Assembly: GCA_963666465.1 (NCBI GenBank)
Contig: OY762824.1
Location: 1,116,001-1,180,000, forward strand
From: VXYL01 sp963666465
Lineage (GTDB): Bacteria > Pseudomonadota > Gammaproteobacteria > Pseudomonadales > Azotimanducaceae
Direction of reading: 5' to 3'
DNA: 64,000 nt
The notes under the pieces are model-generated. The model saw only the letters and a list, made by a program, of their open reading frames with translations. It ran no database searches and was not told the DNA's origin. How positions within the stretch are numbered: the first letter of the stretch is position 1; the number at the start of each line of letters is the position of its first letter. A program made the position numbers and the translations under genes. Below, in pieces: positions 1 through 7,949 of the stretch.

Positions 1-585
1 TCGAATGGTCGTGTGCTGGTCAACAAGCTCGGAGTATCGGACGTCGAGGAGATGAATGACCTGGAACTAGACCTGTTGAGGCAACTGCATGAGAACATCC
101 TCGGCTCGGTTGAATCGGACCAAATCATCACTGGTGTTGACATTTGTAAATGGCACCGCCGCTGGTTGGGAAATGTCTATGTCTGGGCGGGCAGGTATCG
201 TACCGTCAACGTGAGTAAAGGGGGATTCCAGTTTGCGGCCAGCGGTCAGATTCCGAGGCTCATGGACTATCTGGACAAGGAGGTCCTTTCGATCCACACC
301 CCCTGTGCGGGAATGTCCGAAATTCGACTTGCCGAAGCCCTCGCCATTGTTCACGTTGAACTGATACTGATCCACCCATTCCGGGAAGGAAACGGCCGGC
401 TGTCACGCCTGCTTGCGAGCGTGATGGCGCTGCAAGCTGGTTGGCCTCTGCCGGACTACGCGCTTTGGGACAATCGCAAGACCGACTACTTTGCTGCCGT
501 TCAGGCGGGCATGACCGACTATGGCCCCATGAAGGACTTGGTCAAGCAAGCGTTACGCGCGGCGGCGAGGAGCGCAGATGCTTGA
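1..585 (+). CDS. Fic/DOC family protein, 5' end at window edge
   Basis: Fic enzymes usually transfer AMP or another nucleotide part to a hydroxyl of a target protein; many act as toxins. The motif HPFREGNGR, about 120 residues after the first GTG (position 13), matches the family core HxFx(D/E)GNGR with catalytic His and phosphate-binding loop. The frame is open back to base 1 and the residues before the GTG look conserved in the family, so the true start probably lies outside the window. The 3' end overlaps the small minus-strand gene ending at 542. The exact target cannot be read from sequence. Confidence 0.9.
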   Translation, partial: SNGRVLVNKLGVSDVEEMNDLELDLLRQLHENILGSVESDQIITGVDICKWHRRWLGNVYVWAGRYRTVNVSKGGFQFAASGQIPRLMDYLDKEVLSIHTPCAGMSEIRLAEALAIVHVELILIHPFREGNGRLSRLLASVMALQAGWPLPDYALWDNRKTDYFAAVQAGMTDYGPMKDLVKQALRAAARSADA

Positions 586-721
586 TTCGAGCTTCGATCT
601 CTTCGACGGGTTGGCCGGTTTCGATCGCTGTCGAACCCGCCACGCTGCGGATCAGTTGCTGGAGCGCTTTGGCGGGGTCGCGCAGGTACGGGTTGGTCTC
701 GGAGAGCGGCTTGCGTTTCAT
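542..721 (-). CDS. Small Fic-associated protein, possible antitoxin
   Basis: This 59-codon ORF starts MKRKPLSETNPYLRDP and has the central segment SVAGSTAIETG. Short proteins with the SETNP.LRDP start commonly sit beside Fic genes, and STAIE fits the first part of the inhibitory-helix motif (S/T)xxxE(G/N) of Fic antitoxins, although the residue after Glu is Thr rather than Gly or Asn. It runs toward the Fic gene and their 3' ends overlap by 44 bases, so the two are convergent rather than co-transcribed. Family recall is the basis; the antitoxin role is inference. Confidence 0.6.
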   Translation of the reverse strand: MKRKPLSETNPYLRDPAKALQQLIRSVAGSTAIETGQPVEEIEARIKHLRSSPPRVTLA

Positions 722-834
722 CGGCCCAGCATAGTCGATTTGGACCGACCGGCAAAGAGATTCCCCATTGCCTGGGTGGGCGTGCAGCAGGCGCGTAATG
801 CCAAGGCGACGCTTGGGAACAGGCCGAGGCGACG

Positions 835-1704
835 ATGAGCGATACGCTCCCGATTAACATCGATGGCCTCCTTCGGCGGCGCACCATCGAGAGCGAGCGC
901 GTCGAGTACAAGGCCGGGTGGAACCCGGAGACTGTCCTGCACACGCTCGGTGCGTTTGCGAACGACTTCCACAATCTCGGCGGCGGCTATGTCGTGCTGG
1001 GCGTGGAAGAGCGGAATGGTCGTCCCGCATTGCCGCCGAAGGGCTTGGACCCGGATGCCATCGACGGCATACAGAAGGAAATGCTCAACCTGGGCAACTC
1101 CGCGATTCAGCCCCCGTACCATCCGCTGACGGCGGTTCACGAGATCGATGGCAAGACGATCCTCATCCTCTATGCCCCCGGCGGCGAGACCCGGCCCTAC
1201 AGGACGAGAATCAGCCCCTCGGCGGGCAGCCGCGAGTGGGCCTACTACATCCGCAAGCACAGCAGCACGGTGCAGGCGCGCGGCGAGGACGAGCGCGAGC
1301 TGCTCGGATTGGCCGCGACCGTGCCGTTCGACGACCGCTACCACCAGAACGCGTCGCCAGACGATCTCTCGTTGCGGCTGATTCAACAACACCTGCAGGA
1401 TGTTGGCAGCGACCTCTTGTCGCAAGTGACCGAGCTGTCGATGGAGGCACTCGGACGACGCATGAACATCGTCGGCGGTCCCTCGGAAGCCCTGTTTCCC
1501 AAGAACGTTGGCCTCCTGTTCTTCAACGACCGCCCGTGCATCGCGCACCGCCCACACTTCTTGGAGACGTACCTCAATCCCGCCCTCAAAGCCGGTCTCA
1601 TCGAAATGACCTTGCCGGACAAGCCCACGAGCAGAAACCCGCGGTATCGCCGCACGTCTGCCGGAGAGGCGCTGGCCCACCAACTCACGGAGCCCAGCAA
1701 GTGA
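835..1704 (+). CDS. AlbA_2-domain (Schlafen-like) DNA-binding protein, apparently internally deleted
   Basis: The N-terminal 150 residues (ESERVEYKAGW, then AFANDFHNLGGGYVVLGVEE) match the AlbA_2/Schlafen AAA_4 domain found in putative transcriptional regulators and restriction-linked proteins. Family members I recall are about 400-480 residues; this one has 289. Near residue 235 the sequence jumps from VGLLFFNDRP, normally mid-protein, to PHFLETYLNPALKAGLIEMT, which is normally the C-terminal winged-helix end. That suggests an in-frame internal deletion. Its stop overlaps the hsdM start (GTGA), so the two are translationally coupled. Confidence 0.7.
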   Translation: MSDTLPINIDGLLRRRTIESERVEYKAGWNPETVLHTLGAFANDFHNLGGGYVVLGVEERNGRPALPPKGLDPDAIDGIQKEMLNLGNSAIQPPYHPLTAVHEIDGKTILILYAPGGETRPYRTRISPSAGSREWAYYIRKHSSTVQARGEDERELLGLAATVPFDDRYHQNASPDDLSLRLIQQHLQDVGSDLLSQVTELSMEALGRRMNIVGGPSEALFPKNVGLLFFNDRPCIAHRPHFLETYLNPALKAGLIEMTLPDKPTSRNPRYRRTSAGEALAHQLTEPSK

Positions 1705-3182
1705 GCACCGCGCCCATCGTCTCGAAGGTCTGGAGCTTTTGCACCACGTTGCGCGACGACGGCGTCGGCTACGGCGACTATCTCGAACAGCTCACCTACC
1801 TCATCTTCCTCAAGATGGCGGACGAATACGCGGCGCACCCGTACAACCGCGACATCGGCATCCCCGGGGGCTTCGACTGGAGGAGCCTCACCACCCGCCA
1901 CGGCGCGGAGCTTGAAGCGCACTACGTGGGGCTACTGCGCAGGCTTGGCCAGGAGAAGGGCTTGCTGGGGCAGGTCTTCGCCAAGGCGCAGAACAAGACC
2001 AACGACCCGGCCAAGCTCTTCCGCCTGATCGACATGGTGGACGGCACGGACTGGGTGATGCTCGACGCCGACGTGAAGGGCGACATCTACGAGGACCTGC
2101 TCGAACGCAACGCCGCCGACACCAAATCGGGCGCTGGCCAATACTTCACTCCCCGCGCCCTGATCCGCGCAATGGTGGCGTGCATGCGCCCCGAACCGGG
2201 CAAGACCATCGCCGACCCCGCTTGCGGAACCGGCGGCTTCTTCCTCGCCGCCAACGCCTACCTCGCCAACCCAGACAACCACGCACTCGACAGAGACCAG
2301 AAGGCGTTCCTGAAGCACGCAACGTTCCACGGCAACGAAATCGTCGCGGGCACGCGCCGGCTCTGCCTGATGAACTTGCTGCTGCACGGAGTCGGCGAGA
2401 TCACCGGCAACACCACAATCTCTCCCACCGATGCGCTGATCTCCCCACCATCCGAGACGCACGACTACGTCCTTGCCAATCCACCCTTCGGCAAGAAAAG
2501 CTCGATGAGCTTCACCAATGCCGACGGCGAGCAGGAAACGGACGACCTCACCTACAACCGCCAGGACTTCTGGGCAACGACGTCGAACAAGCAGCTCAAC
2601 TTCGTCCAGCACATCCGCACCATGCTGAAGACCACCGGCCGCGCCGCCGTCGTGGTCCCCGACAACGTGCTGTTCGAGGGCGGCGCCGGCGAGACGATTC
2701 GACGGAAGCTGCTTCAGACCACCGACCTGCATACGATCCTGCGGCTGCCCACCGGCATCTTCTACGCCCAGGGCGTCAAGGCGAATGTCATCTTCTTCGA
2801 CAACCGTCCGGCCAGCCCCGATCCGCAAACCTCCGAGGTCTGGTACTACGACTACCGCACCAACGTGCATCACACGCTCAAGCAGAAGCCCCTGACCTAC
2901 GCCCACCTCGAAGATTTCGTGGCTTGCTACCAGCCGGAAAACCGCCACACCCGCACGCCATCCTGGAGCGAAGACACCCCAGACGGCCGCTGGCGCACCT
3001 ATTCCCGCGAGGAACTTCTCCAACGCGACAAGGCCAGCCTCGACGTGTTCTGGCTGAAGGACGCATCGATGACCGATCTGGAGAACCTGCCCGAACCGGA
3101 AGTGCTCGCGGGCGAGATCATGGAGAATCTCCGCTCGGCCCTGGCGAATTTCGAGGCCGTTGTCCAGGACCAGCATGGGTAA
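1701..3182 (+). CDS. hsdM: Type I restriction-modification methylase subunit HsdM
   Basis: N6-adenine DNA methyltransferase subunit of a type I restriction-modification complex. The 493-residue protein has an N-terminal HsdM helical domain, the S-adenosylmethionine motif DPACGTGGF (about residue 172) and the catalytic motif NPPF (about residue 261). Length and both motifs are normal. The GTG at 1701 overlaps the stop of the upstream gene, giving coupled translation. No specificity (hsdS) or restriction (hsdR) subunit follows; downstream is only repeat DNA. As it stands the methylase is orphaned and would need a specificity subunit from elsewhere. Confidence 0.95.
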   Translation: MSTAPIVSKVWSFCTTLRDDGVGYGDYLEQLTYLIFLKMADEYAAHPYNRDIGIPGGFDWRSLTTRHGAELEAHYVGLLRRLGQEKGLLGQVFAKAQNKTNDPAKLFRLIDMVDGTDWVMLDADVKGDIYEDLLERNAADTKSGAGQYFTPRALIRAMVACMRPEPGKTIADPACGTGGFFLAANAYLANPDNHALDRDQKAFLKHATFHGNEIVAGTRRLCLMNLLLHGVGEITGNTTISPTDALISPPSETHDYVLANPPFGKKSSMSFTNADGEQETDDLTYNRQDFWATTSNKQLNFVQHIRTMLKTTGRAAVVVPDNVLFEGGAGETIRRKLLQTTDLHTILRLPTGIFYAQGVKANVIFFDNRPASPDPQTSEVWYYDYRTNVHHTLKQKPLTYAHLEDFVACYQPENRHTRTPSWSEDTPDGRWRTYSREELLQRDKASLDVFWLKDASMTDLENLPEPEVLAGEIMENLRSALANFEAVVQDQHG

Positions 3183-3307
3183 TGCACGCATGGCGAGCCG
3201 CGGATCCCGCCACGATGCCCATCGATTGCGCTTGCCTGGACTTGCCTCCGGCGGGGGCGTGGCATCACGACCGCCGTGACGCAGCGCATAAGGGGCAGCG
3301 CATCTCG

Positions 3308-3328
3308 GGGAGGGCGGGACGCCCTCCC
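3308..3328. repeat. GGAGGG-type palindrome
   Basis: Perfect inverted repeat GGGAGGGCG-GGA-CGCCCTCCC. Related palindromes recur at 11213-11235, 11598-11621, 13641-13661, 17001-17021, 51373-51395, 59152-59174 and 59240-59262, and inside the 240-267-bp elements. Nearly all are intergenic, so they may act as bidirectional terminators or be REP-like elements. Confidence 0.6.
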
Positions 3329-3337
3329 TCCGAGGAC

Positions 3338-3382
3338 ACGGCTTGGGCTGGGGCAAGAAGCGTTGCCGAAAGGCAACGGTTC
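3338..3382 (+). repeat. Partial copy of the 112-bp CTAG element
   Basis: Matches the right half of the elements at 3842-3957 and 5912-6027, including the hairpin GTTGCCGAAAGGCAAC, but lacks the left half and the terminal CTAG. Confidence 0.75.
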
Positions 3383-3434
3383 CCTATCGCCCCCTCCGGC
3401 ATCCATCGCTTCGACACTCTGATATGCTCGCTGA

Positions 3435-3641
3435 ATGCGCCGGCACATCGTCGAACACCGCGGAAAGCTGGAGGAGCTGGATCGTTCTTTCGATCTTGCC
3501 TTTTGGCAGGTTCAGACGCCAAAAGCGAGGTTCGATGCGACCTGGGATATGGTCGTCCACGCCGCGAGAGTCAAGGGGATCGATGTTCGTCAACTCCGAC
3601 TTCAGCGATCTGTTGAGTCTTTTCAACGCCAAGCGCGTTGA
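3435..3641 (+). CDS. Small protein paired with nucleotidyltransferase
   Basis: A 68-residue protein (MRRHIVEHRGKLEELDRSF, then FDATWDMVVHAARVKGID). It overlaps the start of the following nucleotidyltransferase gene by 59 bases, an arrangement typical of two-gene toxin-antitoxin-like units in which a short upstream protein precedes a minimal nucleotidyltransferase. No domain name can be given from sequence alone. The downstream partner is interrupted, so the pair is probably inactive. Confidence 0.6.
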   Translation: MRRHIVEHRGKLEELDRSFDLAFWQVQTPKARFDATWDMVVHAARVKGIDVRQLRLQRSVESFQRQAR

Positions 3642-4156
3642 GTATCTGGTGATCGGCGGCTACGCCGTCGTCCAACATGCGGAACCGCGATTCACCAATG
3701 ACCTGGACCTTTGGATCGGCACGGATGCTGCGAACACCGACGCCGTTTACAGCGCCCTGCGCGGCTTCGGAGCGCCGCTCTCCGGGCTGACCGCCGACGA
3801 CTTCAAGGAAGAAGGCTGGTTCTACCAGATGGGCGTGCCACCTAGCAGCCTGTCGGACTTCGGACGGCGCAAGCTGGCCGAATGCCGACAGGGTGACGGG
3901 ACGGCTTGGGCTGGGGCAGGAAGCGTTGCCGAAAGGCAACGGTTCTTGTGGCGCTAGCCGTGTGGACATCCTCATGGGCATTCCCGGCGTGGAATTCCGG
4001 CCGGCTTGGGAGCGACGCATCAACGTGGACTTCAATGGCCTTCGGGTTTCGTTCATTTCCCGCGCCGATCTAATCTTTGCCAAGCAGGCAGCAGGCCGAC
4101 CCCAGGATCTCATCGACATCAAGGCGTTGCGACAAGCCGAGAAAGGACGCGGCTAG
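3583..4156 (+). pseudogene. Nucleotidyltransferase (DUF6036/AbiEii-like) split by a 112-bp element
   Basis: The first part has the nucleotidyltransferase signature GGYAV followed by DLDLWIG (hGGx...DhDh). The protein reads normally to YQMGVPP, then enters the inserted element and stops at 3957. It resumes in another frame as RVDILMGIPGVEF and continues through RADLIFAKQAAGRPQDLID to the stop at 4156. Removing bases 3846-3957 leaves 462 nt, an uninterrupted 153-codon ORF. This family often forms the toxin or enzyme half of two-gene phage-defence or toxin-antitoxin pairs. As present it is disrupted. Confidence 0.9.
3842..3957 (+). mobile_element. 112-bp two-hairpin element inserted at CTAG (copy 1)
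   Basis: Bounded by CTAG at 3842-3845 and CTAG at 3954-3957. The left half folds TGTCGG...TTCGG against CCGAA...CCGACA; the right half contains the hairpin GTTGCC-GAAA-GGCAAC. The ends are not inverted repeats of each other, so it is not a classical TIR-type MITE. The empty site can be reconstructed because the host gene reading frame is restored on removal of 112 bases. Confidence 0.85.
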
Positions 4157-4583
4157 CGCGCTAGGTCGTCGCTGCCTCTCCTGACGAGTCCTGCCTAACT
4201 CGCCACCCCGCGACCTGCCACGGTTCCTCCGCAATCCAGGCATCAGGCTGCCTAAGTACTTGTAGCCCGCAAATTCGATGACGTATTGTTCAGGCCGCGT
4301 CGGCAAGCGGGGTTCGGCTTTCAGGAGGCGGCGCAGGATGTTGCGGAGGTCGCGTCGGGTGAACTTCCACTTGAAGGGCGGGCGATTCGCTAGCAGTGGC
4401 GCACGAACTCAGCAGGCGTCGTTCGACGCCGTCGAGGTCGGCGGAACCGTCGAGGTCGGGGGAAGTCGTTGGGGGCGAAGACCTTGCGCTGGACGGGAGA
4501 AGCAGACCTAGACCTGATTCAGCCAGCTGGCAAGGTGCTATCGGTCGTGTGGCACAATTTCGGCACCCACCACGGAGTCGCCA
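4157..4583. other. Gene-poor stretch with transposase remnant
   Basis: Apart from the IS630-like remnant described separately (minus strand, 4255-4500), nothing coding is seen here. The 348-codon gene starts at 4584. Confidence 0.5.
4255..4500 (-). pseudogene. Decayed transposase 3' end, IS630-like
   Basis: The minus strand reads VFAPNDFPDLDGSADLDGVE and, after a frame change, PPFKWKFTRRDLRNILRRL. The ending -FKWKFTRRDL- resembles the C-terminal tail of IS630-family transposases. There is no start, no catalytic core and at least one frameshift. The family assignment is from memory and tentative. Confidence 0.4.
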
Positions 4584-5630
4584 ATGGCCAGTCCTCGCGA
4601 CGTTCGCTCATTCAGCATCCACTTCGACCGGGAAGGCCAAGACGACCATGTGCTTCCAGCACATGTGCTGATCGAGTCGCTCGACAAAATCCAGCGGATA
4701 GTGTTGCTGCTCGCCAAAATGCATCGGGGCGAACAGCTCGGCCAGCGCATCGCCTTCTCCCAGGAGCTCCGCGACGAGTTCGCCTTGCTTTGCTACCTCC
4801 CCGAACCAGGCAGCTACGCGCTTCCCATCGAGGTCGGCGGCGAGTCCGGGGCGGCGGCACAGTCTGTCCTCAATGACGTCTGCCAACTCTTCCATCGCGT
4901 CTCTCGCGCAGTCGGCGACGCAGGGGCCGACCTCCACCAGATTGTCCCGGACCCGCGCTACCGTAGCGCCTTGGCCGGTCTCTACCGCAAGGCTCAGCCC
5001 TCGCCCAAGTCGGGGGTGTCTTTGTCCATCGAAGACCATCGCCGACGCCGATTACTCGACGGCCGTCGCCCCCTGCATGGACTTGACGAGGCCATCCCGC
5101 TCGCGAGGACGGAACCCATCTCGGCAACCACCATTTCCGGATTGCTCACCGGAATGGACTTTCACAGACGGAGCATCCGACTAATGCGCTTGGACGGCAA
5201 GACCATCACCGTCAGCTACGACGACGATGACGAGCGACCGCTGCTCGACCACCGCCGTGGATGGATCACGGTCAAGGGCAACGTGGTTTACGACAGCAAC
5301 CGCAGGCCGCTCTCCGTGAAGCATGCGCACGATTTCGCCACGCTAGACGATGGCATCGAACTTGCCGAGCTTTGGCTCGACGACGGCCTCTACCACGCCA
5401 ACCCACCATTGCGCTTCGACGTCACGTACGATGCCGATGACGAGTTGTTCGATCTCGAAGGCGACTTCGAGATCTCCCTTTCGGCAGGCTCTCGCCCCAA
5501 GCTACTCCGGGAACTGAACGAAGTCCTTTCGATGCTCTGGCTTGACTACGCGCAAGAAGAGCCCGATCGACTCTCGCCGAGGGCCCGCAATCTCCGCGCC
5601 GAGCTTCTCGCCAGGCTTCAGGCTGCATAG
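4584..5630 (+). CDS. Unknown 348-residue protein, cotranscribed with HicA-like gene
   Basis: I do not recognise this protein. It starts MASPRDVRSFSIHFDREGQ, has no signal peptide or membrane segment, and carries acidic stretches in its second half (SYDDDDERPL, YDADDELFDLEGDFE). It is followed without any gap by the HicA-like gene at 5631 (TAG then GTG), so the two are almost certainly one operon. By position it could be the neutralising or partner protein of that toxin-like gene, although classical HicB antitoxins are much shorter and lie downstream. Real coding sequence is likely; function is open. Confidence 0.7.
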   Translation: MASPRDVRSFSIHFDREGQDDHVLPAHVLIESLDKIQRIVLLLAKMHRGEQLGQRIAFSQELRDEFALLCYLPEPGSYALPIEVGGESGAAAQSVLNDVCQLFHRVSRAVGDAGADLHQIVPDPRYRSALAGLYRKAQPSPKSGVSLSIEDHRRRRLLDGRRPLHGLDEAIPLARTEPISATTISGLLTGMDFHRRSIRLMRLDGKTITVSYDDDDERPLLDHRRGWITVKGNVVYDSNRRPLSVKHAHDFATLDDGIELAELWLDDGLYHANPPLRFDVTYDADDELFDLEGDFEISLSAGSRPKLLRELNEVLSMLWLDYAQEEPDRLSPRARNLRAELLARLQAA

Positions 5631-5915
5631 GTGACCTACAAGAAGCGCAAGGTCGAAAGTGCGCTGGAACGGAAGGGCTTCCGGCGGAGAGAGACTCACC
5701 ACTCGATCTTCCAGTACTACACGGAAGCCGGGGAAAGAACGCCTGTCTGGACGAAGACGTCGCACGGTCGCAGCGGTGCGGACATCGGCAAGGCGCTGTT
5801 CAAACGGATGGCTATTCAATGCAGGCTGGACTCCGACGAGTTCCGCAGGCTCGTCGAATGCCCGCTGTCCCGCGCCGAATACGAGCGGCGATTGCGCGCA
5901 TCGGCGAATATCTAG
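5631..5915 (+). CDS. HicA-like (YcfA-type) small RNA-binding toxin-like protein
   Basis: A 94-residue protein with the pattern KKRKVESALERKGF, then TPVWTKTSHGRSGADIGKAL and ECPLSRAEYERRL. It resembles HicA-family proteins, which have a dsRBD-like fold and cleave mRNA in toxin-antitoxin systems; the histidine in TKTSHG sits where the HicA catalytic His lies. Start is GTG, immediately after the stop of the 348-residue gene. Its TAG stop is part of the CTAG at which a 112-bp element is inserted. No HicB-like antitoxin is visible downstream. Confidence 0.7.
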   Translation: MTYKKRKVESALERKGFRRRETHHSIFQYYTEAGERTPVWTKTSHGRSGADIGKALFKRMAIQCRLDSDEFRRLVECPLSRAEYERRLRASANI

Positions 5916-6027
5916 CAGCCTGTCGGACTTCGGACGGCGCAAGCTGGCCGAATGCCGACAGGGTGACAGGACGGCCTGGGCTGGGGCAAGAGGCGTTGCC
6001 GAAAGGCAACGGTTCTTGTGGCGCTAG
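5912..6027 (+). mobile_element. 112-bp two-hairpin element at CTAG (copy 2)
   Basis: Same length and almost the same sequence as copy 1, bounded by CTAG at 5912-5915 and 6024-6027. The left CTAG contains the TAG stop of the HicA-like gene, so the host ORF is intact. The IS1182-type element begins directly at the right CTAG. Confidence 0.85.
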
Positions 6028-7643
6028 CAGCCTGTCGGACTTGGGCGGCAAGCGTGCACGGAAGGGACTTGGCGCCCATTTGAACGATGCCCCCTGTGGC
6101 TGTTCGGATGGGTCGTTGCCGCTGAAGCGGGGGTCGCATCCCGCCATCGGCCGTCGATGGGGGTCCAGAGGCCCTTTCCGACCCCTGCAGCGGCCTCCAA
6201 CACGCCGCGTTCGCCCCCCATGCCCCCGTCAGGCCAACATCAGCCTGTGCAGGCGTCGGCAGCTGCAGGCCAGCGTCACCAGCGTCCACTCGCCCTCCAC
6301 CTTCTCGACGCCTCGCAGCGGGAACTGCCGAAAGCCCATCGCCTGCTTCACGATCCCGAACGCCGGCTCCACCGCATGCCTGCGCAAGCGGCAGTGCGCC
6401 CGGTTCTCCGGCAGCTCCATCCTCTCCCGCATCGCCTTGATCCACTCCGCCCGCGGCTCCCTCGCCGGCTTCGGCGGCGGCTCCGGCCGAAAGTCGTGCC
6501 GGCGCCGTCCGCCTTCCGCCCCGGTCGCCACCAGCACCTCCACGCCGCGCCCCTCCAGCTCCGAAACCTCGCTGCCCGTCGCGCAGCCGCCGTCCGCCAG
6601 CACCCGATCCGGCGAACCGAGTGCGCCGGGCATCGAATCCACGTCCGCCACCAGCTCGTTGCGGTCGCTCGCGCTCACGCTCACCCGAGAACCCGGCGCC
6701 AGCCGACTGCCGTCCGCGTCCACCGCCGCCTGGGCGTTGCACGCCTGGCGGTGCTCATGGCGCCGGCTCCTGCGCATCGGCGAACTGTCCGCGTCCGTCA
6801 GGTTGATCCGCTCCTCGTCCCGCGGCTCCTCTTCAGGCGCCTTGATCGGCCTCCCCTTGCGCGAGCCCTCTCGCTCCTCCCGCGCCTCCACCTTGCGCTC
6901 GCACTCCGCGCGCTCCGAGTCCGCGCGCGCCTTCGCCCGACGCTCCAGCTCCGCACAGGCCTTGTCCAGCTTCGCCTTCAGCGTCTCCCGTCGCTTCAAC
7001 TCCTCCGGCAGACCCTGCGGCTCCGACGCGGCGTCCGCGTCGGCCCGCTCCGCGCGATCCAGCAAGCCCTTGATCTCAACCCGCAACCGCTCGCGCAACT
7101 CCCCCGCGCGGTCGTGGCGGATGCCGTTGCGCCTGTTCGCGTTCGCGTCCACCTTCGTGCCGTCCACGCTCGCCGTCCCGACACGCAGCGGCTTCGGTTC
7201 CTTCGCCAGCGGCAGCACCTCCGGGAACGCCGCAGAGACCGCGTCGAAGCTGTTGCGCCGAAACGTGCAGATCGTGTCGTGGTCCGGGTGACAGTTCGCC
7301 GCCACGCACCGAACCCCGATGTCCCGGCAGGTCGCGCGCTCGATCCGGCGCGAGCCGAAGATCCCGTTGGCGTGGCAGCAAATCAGCAGCGCCAGCATCG
7401 TCCGAGGGTGGCACTGCGCCGACCCCGTGCCCCGCTCGTTCACCTGGAACGAATCCATCGGCACGCGTTCCACCGCCTCGACAACGAAGTGCGCCAGGTC
7501 GTCTTCCGGCAGCCAGTCCCGCATGTCCGGCGGCAGCAGACAGGGCTGCGATCGGTCCCGCTGCAGGAACTTCGGCATCTGCCGCGACCCCCTCGACTCG
7601 GCAGACACCATTGTAAAGTCCGCGGCCCAAGTCCGACAGGCTG
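6028..7643 (-). mobile_element. IS1182-family insertion sequence
   Basis: About 1.6 kb with matching inverted ends: left CAGCCTGTCGGACTTGGGCG, right the complement of CAGCCTGTCGGACTTGGGCC. It contains one complete transposase gene on the minus strand. Flanking tetramers are CTAG on the left and ATAG on the right, so a perfect 4-bp duplication is not seen. The first 15 bases of its ends are identical to the left end of the 112-bp elements. Confidence 0.85.
6229..7578 (-). CDS. IS1182-family transposase
   Basis: DDE transposase, 449 residues from the ATG at 7578 (an upstream in-frame ATG lies at 7611). The N-terminal region MPKFLQRDRSQPCLLPPDMR and the core RHAVEPAFGIVKQAMGFRQF are typical of IS1182 transposases. 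Candidate catalytic acidic residues lie in SVDGTKVDANA, VLADGGC and EPAFG. The charged stretch between residues about 165 and 260 (rich in K, R and E) is the usual variable insert. The ORF is uninterrupted, so the element may be active. Confidence 0.9.
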   Translation of the reverse strand: MPKFLQRDRSQPCLLPPDMRDWLPEDDLAHFVVEAVERVPMDSFQVNERGTGSAQCHPRTMLALLICCHANGIFGSRRIERATCRDIGVRCVAANCHPDHDTICTFRRNSFDAVSAAFPEVLPLAKEPKPLRVGTASVDGTKVDANANRRNGIRHDRAGELRERLRVEIKGLLDRAERADADAASEPQGLPEELKRRETLKAKLDKACAELERRAKARADSERAECERKVEAREEREGSRKGRPIKAPEEEPRDEERINLTDADSSPMRRSRRHEHRQACNAQAAVDADGSRLAPGSRVSVSASDRNELVADVDSMPGALGSPDRVLADGGCATGSEVSELEGRGVEVLVATGAEGGRRRHDFRPEPPPKPAREPRAEWIKAMRERMELPENRAHCRLRRHAVEPAFGIVKQAMGFRQFPLRGVEKVEGEWTLVTLACSCRRLHRLMLA

Positions 7644-7949
7644 ATAGCCCACCGACAAGCTACCACTCGTTGGTCGGCTTGCACCGCCAACGGCAAGCCG
7701 GGAGCTACGGTTGTCGATGTTCCTCCGCCGCGTCCTGCGGCTGGAAGCCCACCGCCTCCTTGGAATGCGAAAGGTCCCGATACCCCCAGCGGTTGTTGGA
7801 ATTGGCGAAGAGGATGTCGTAGCGGAGGGTTGCCGGAGCGTCCACGCAGAGTTCGAGCATGTTGACGATGTCGCGTTTGGAGCACCAGACGCTGTAGTCG
7901 CGGGAACGGCTGGGGCGGTCGGGTGTACGTCAGATTTGTGAGATTACGG

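Larger units (their letters stand above)
3183..3434. other. No gene recognised; palindrome and element fragment
   Basis: The place where hsdS would be expected holds no recognisable gene. It carries a GGAGGGCG-type palindrome (3308-3328) and the right half of the 112-bp CTAG element (3338-3382). Confidence 0.5.
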
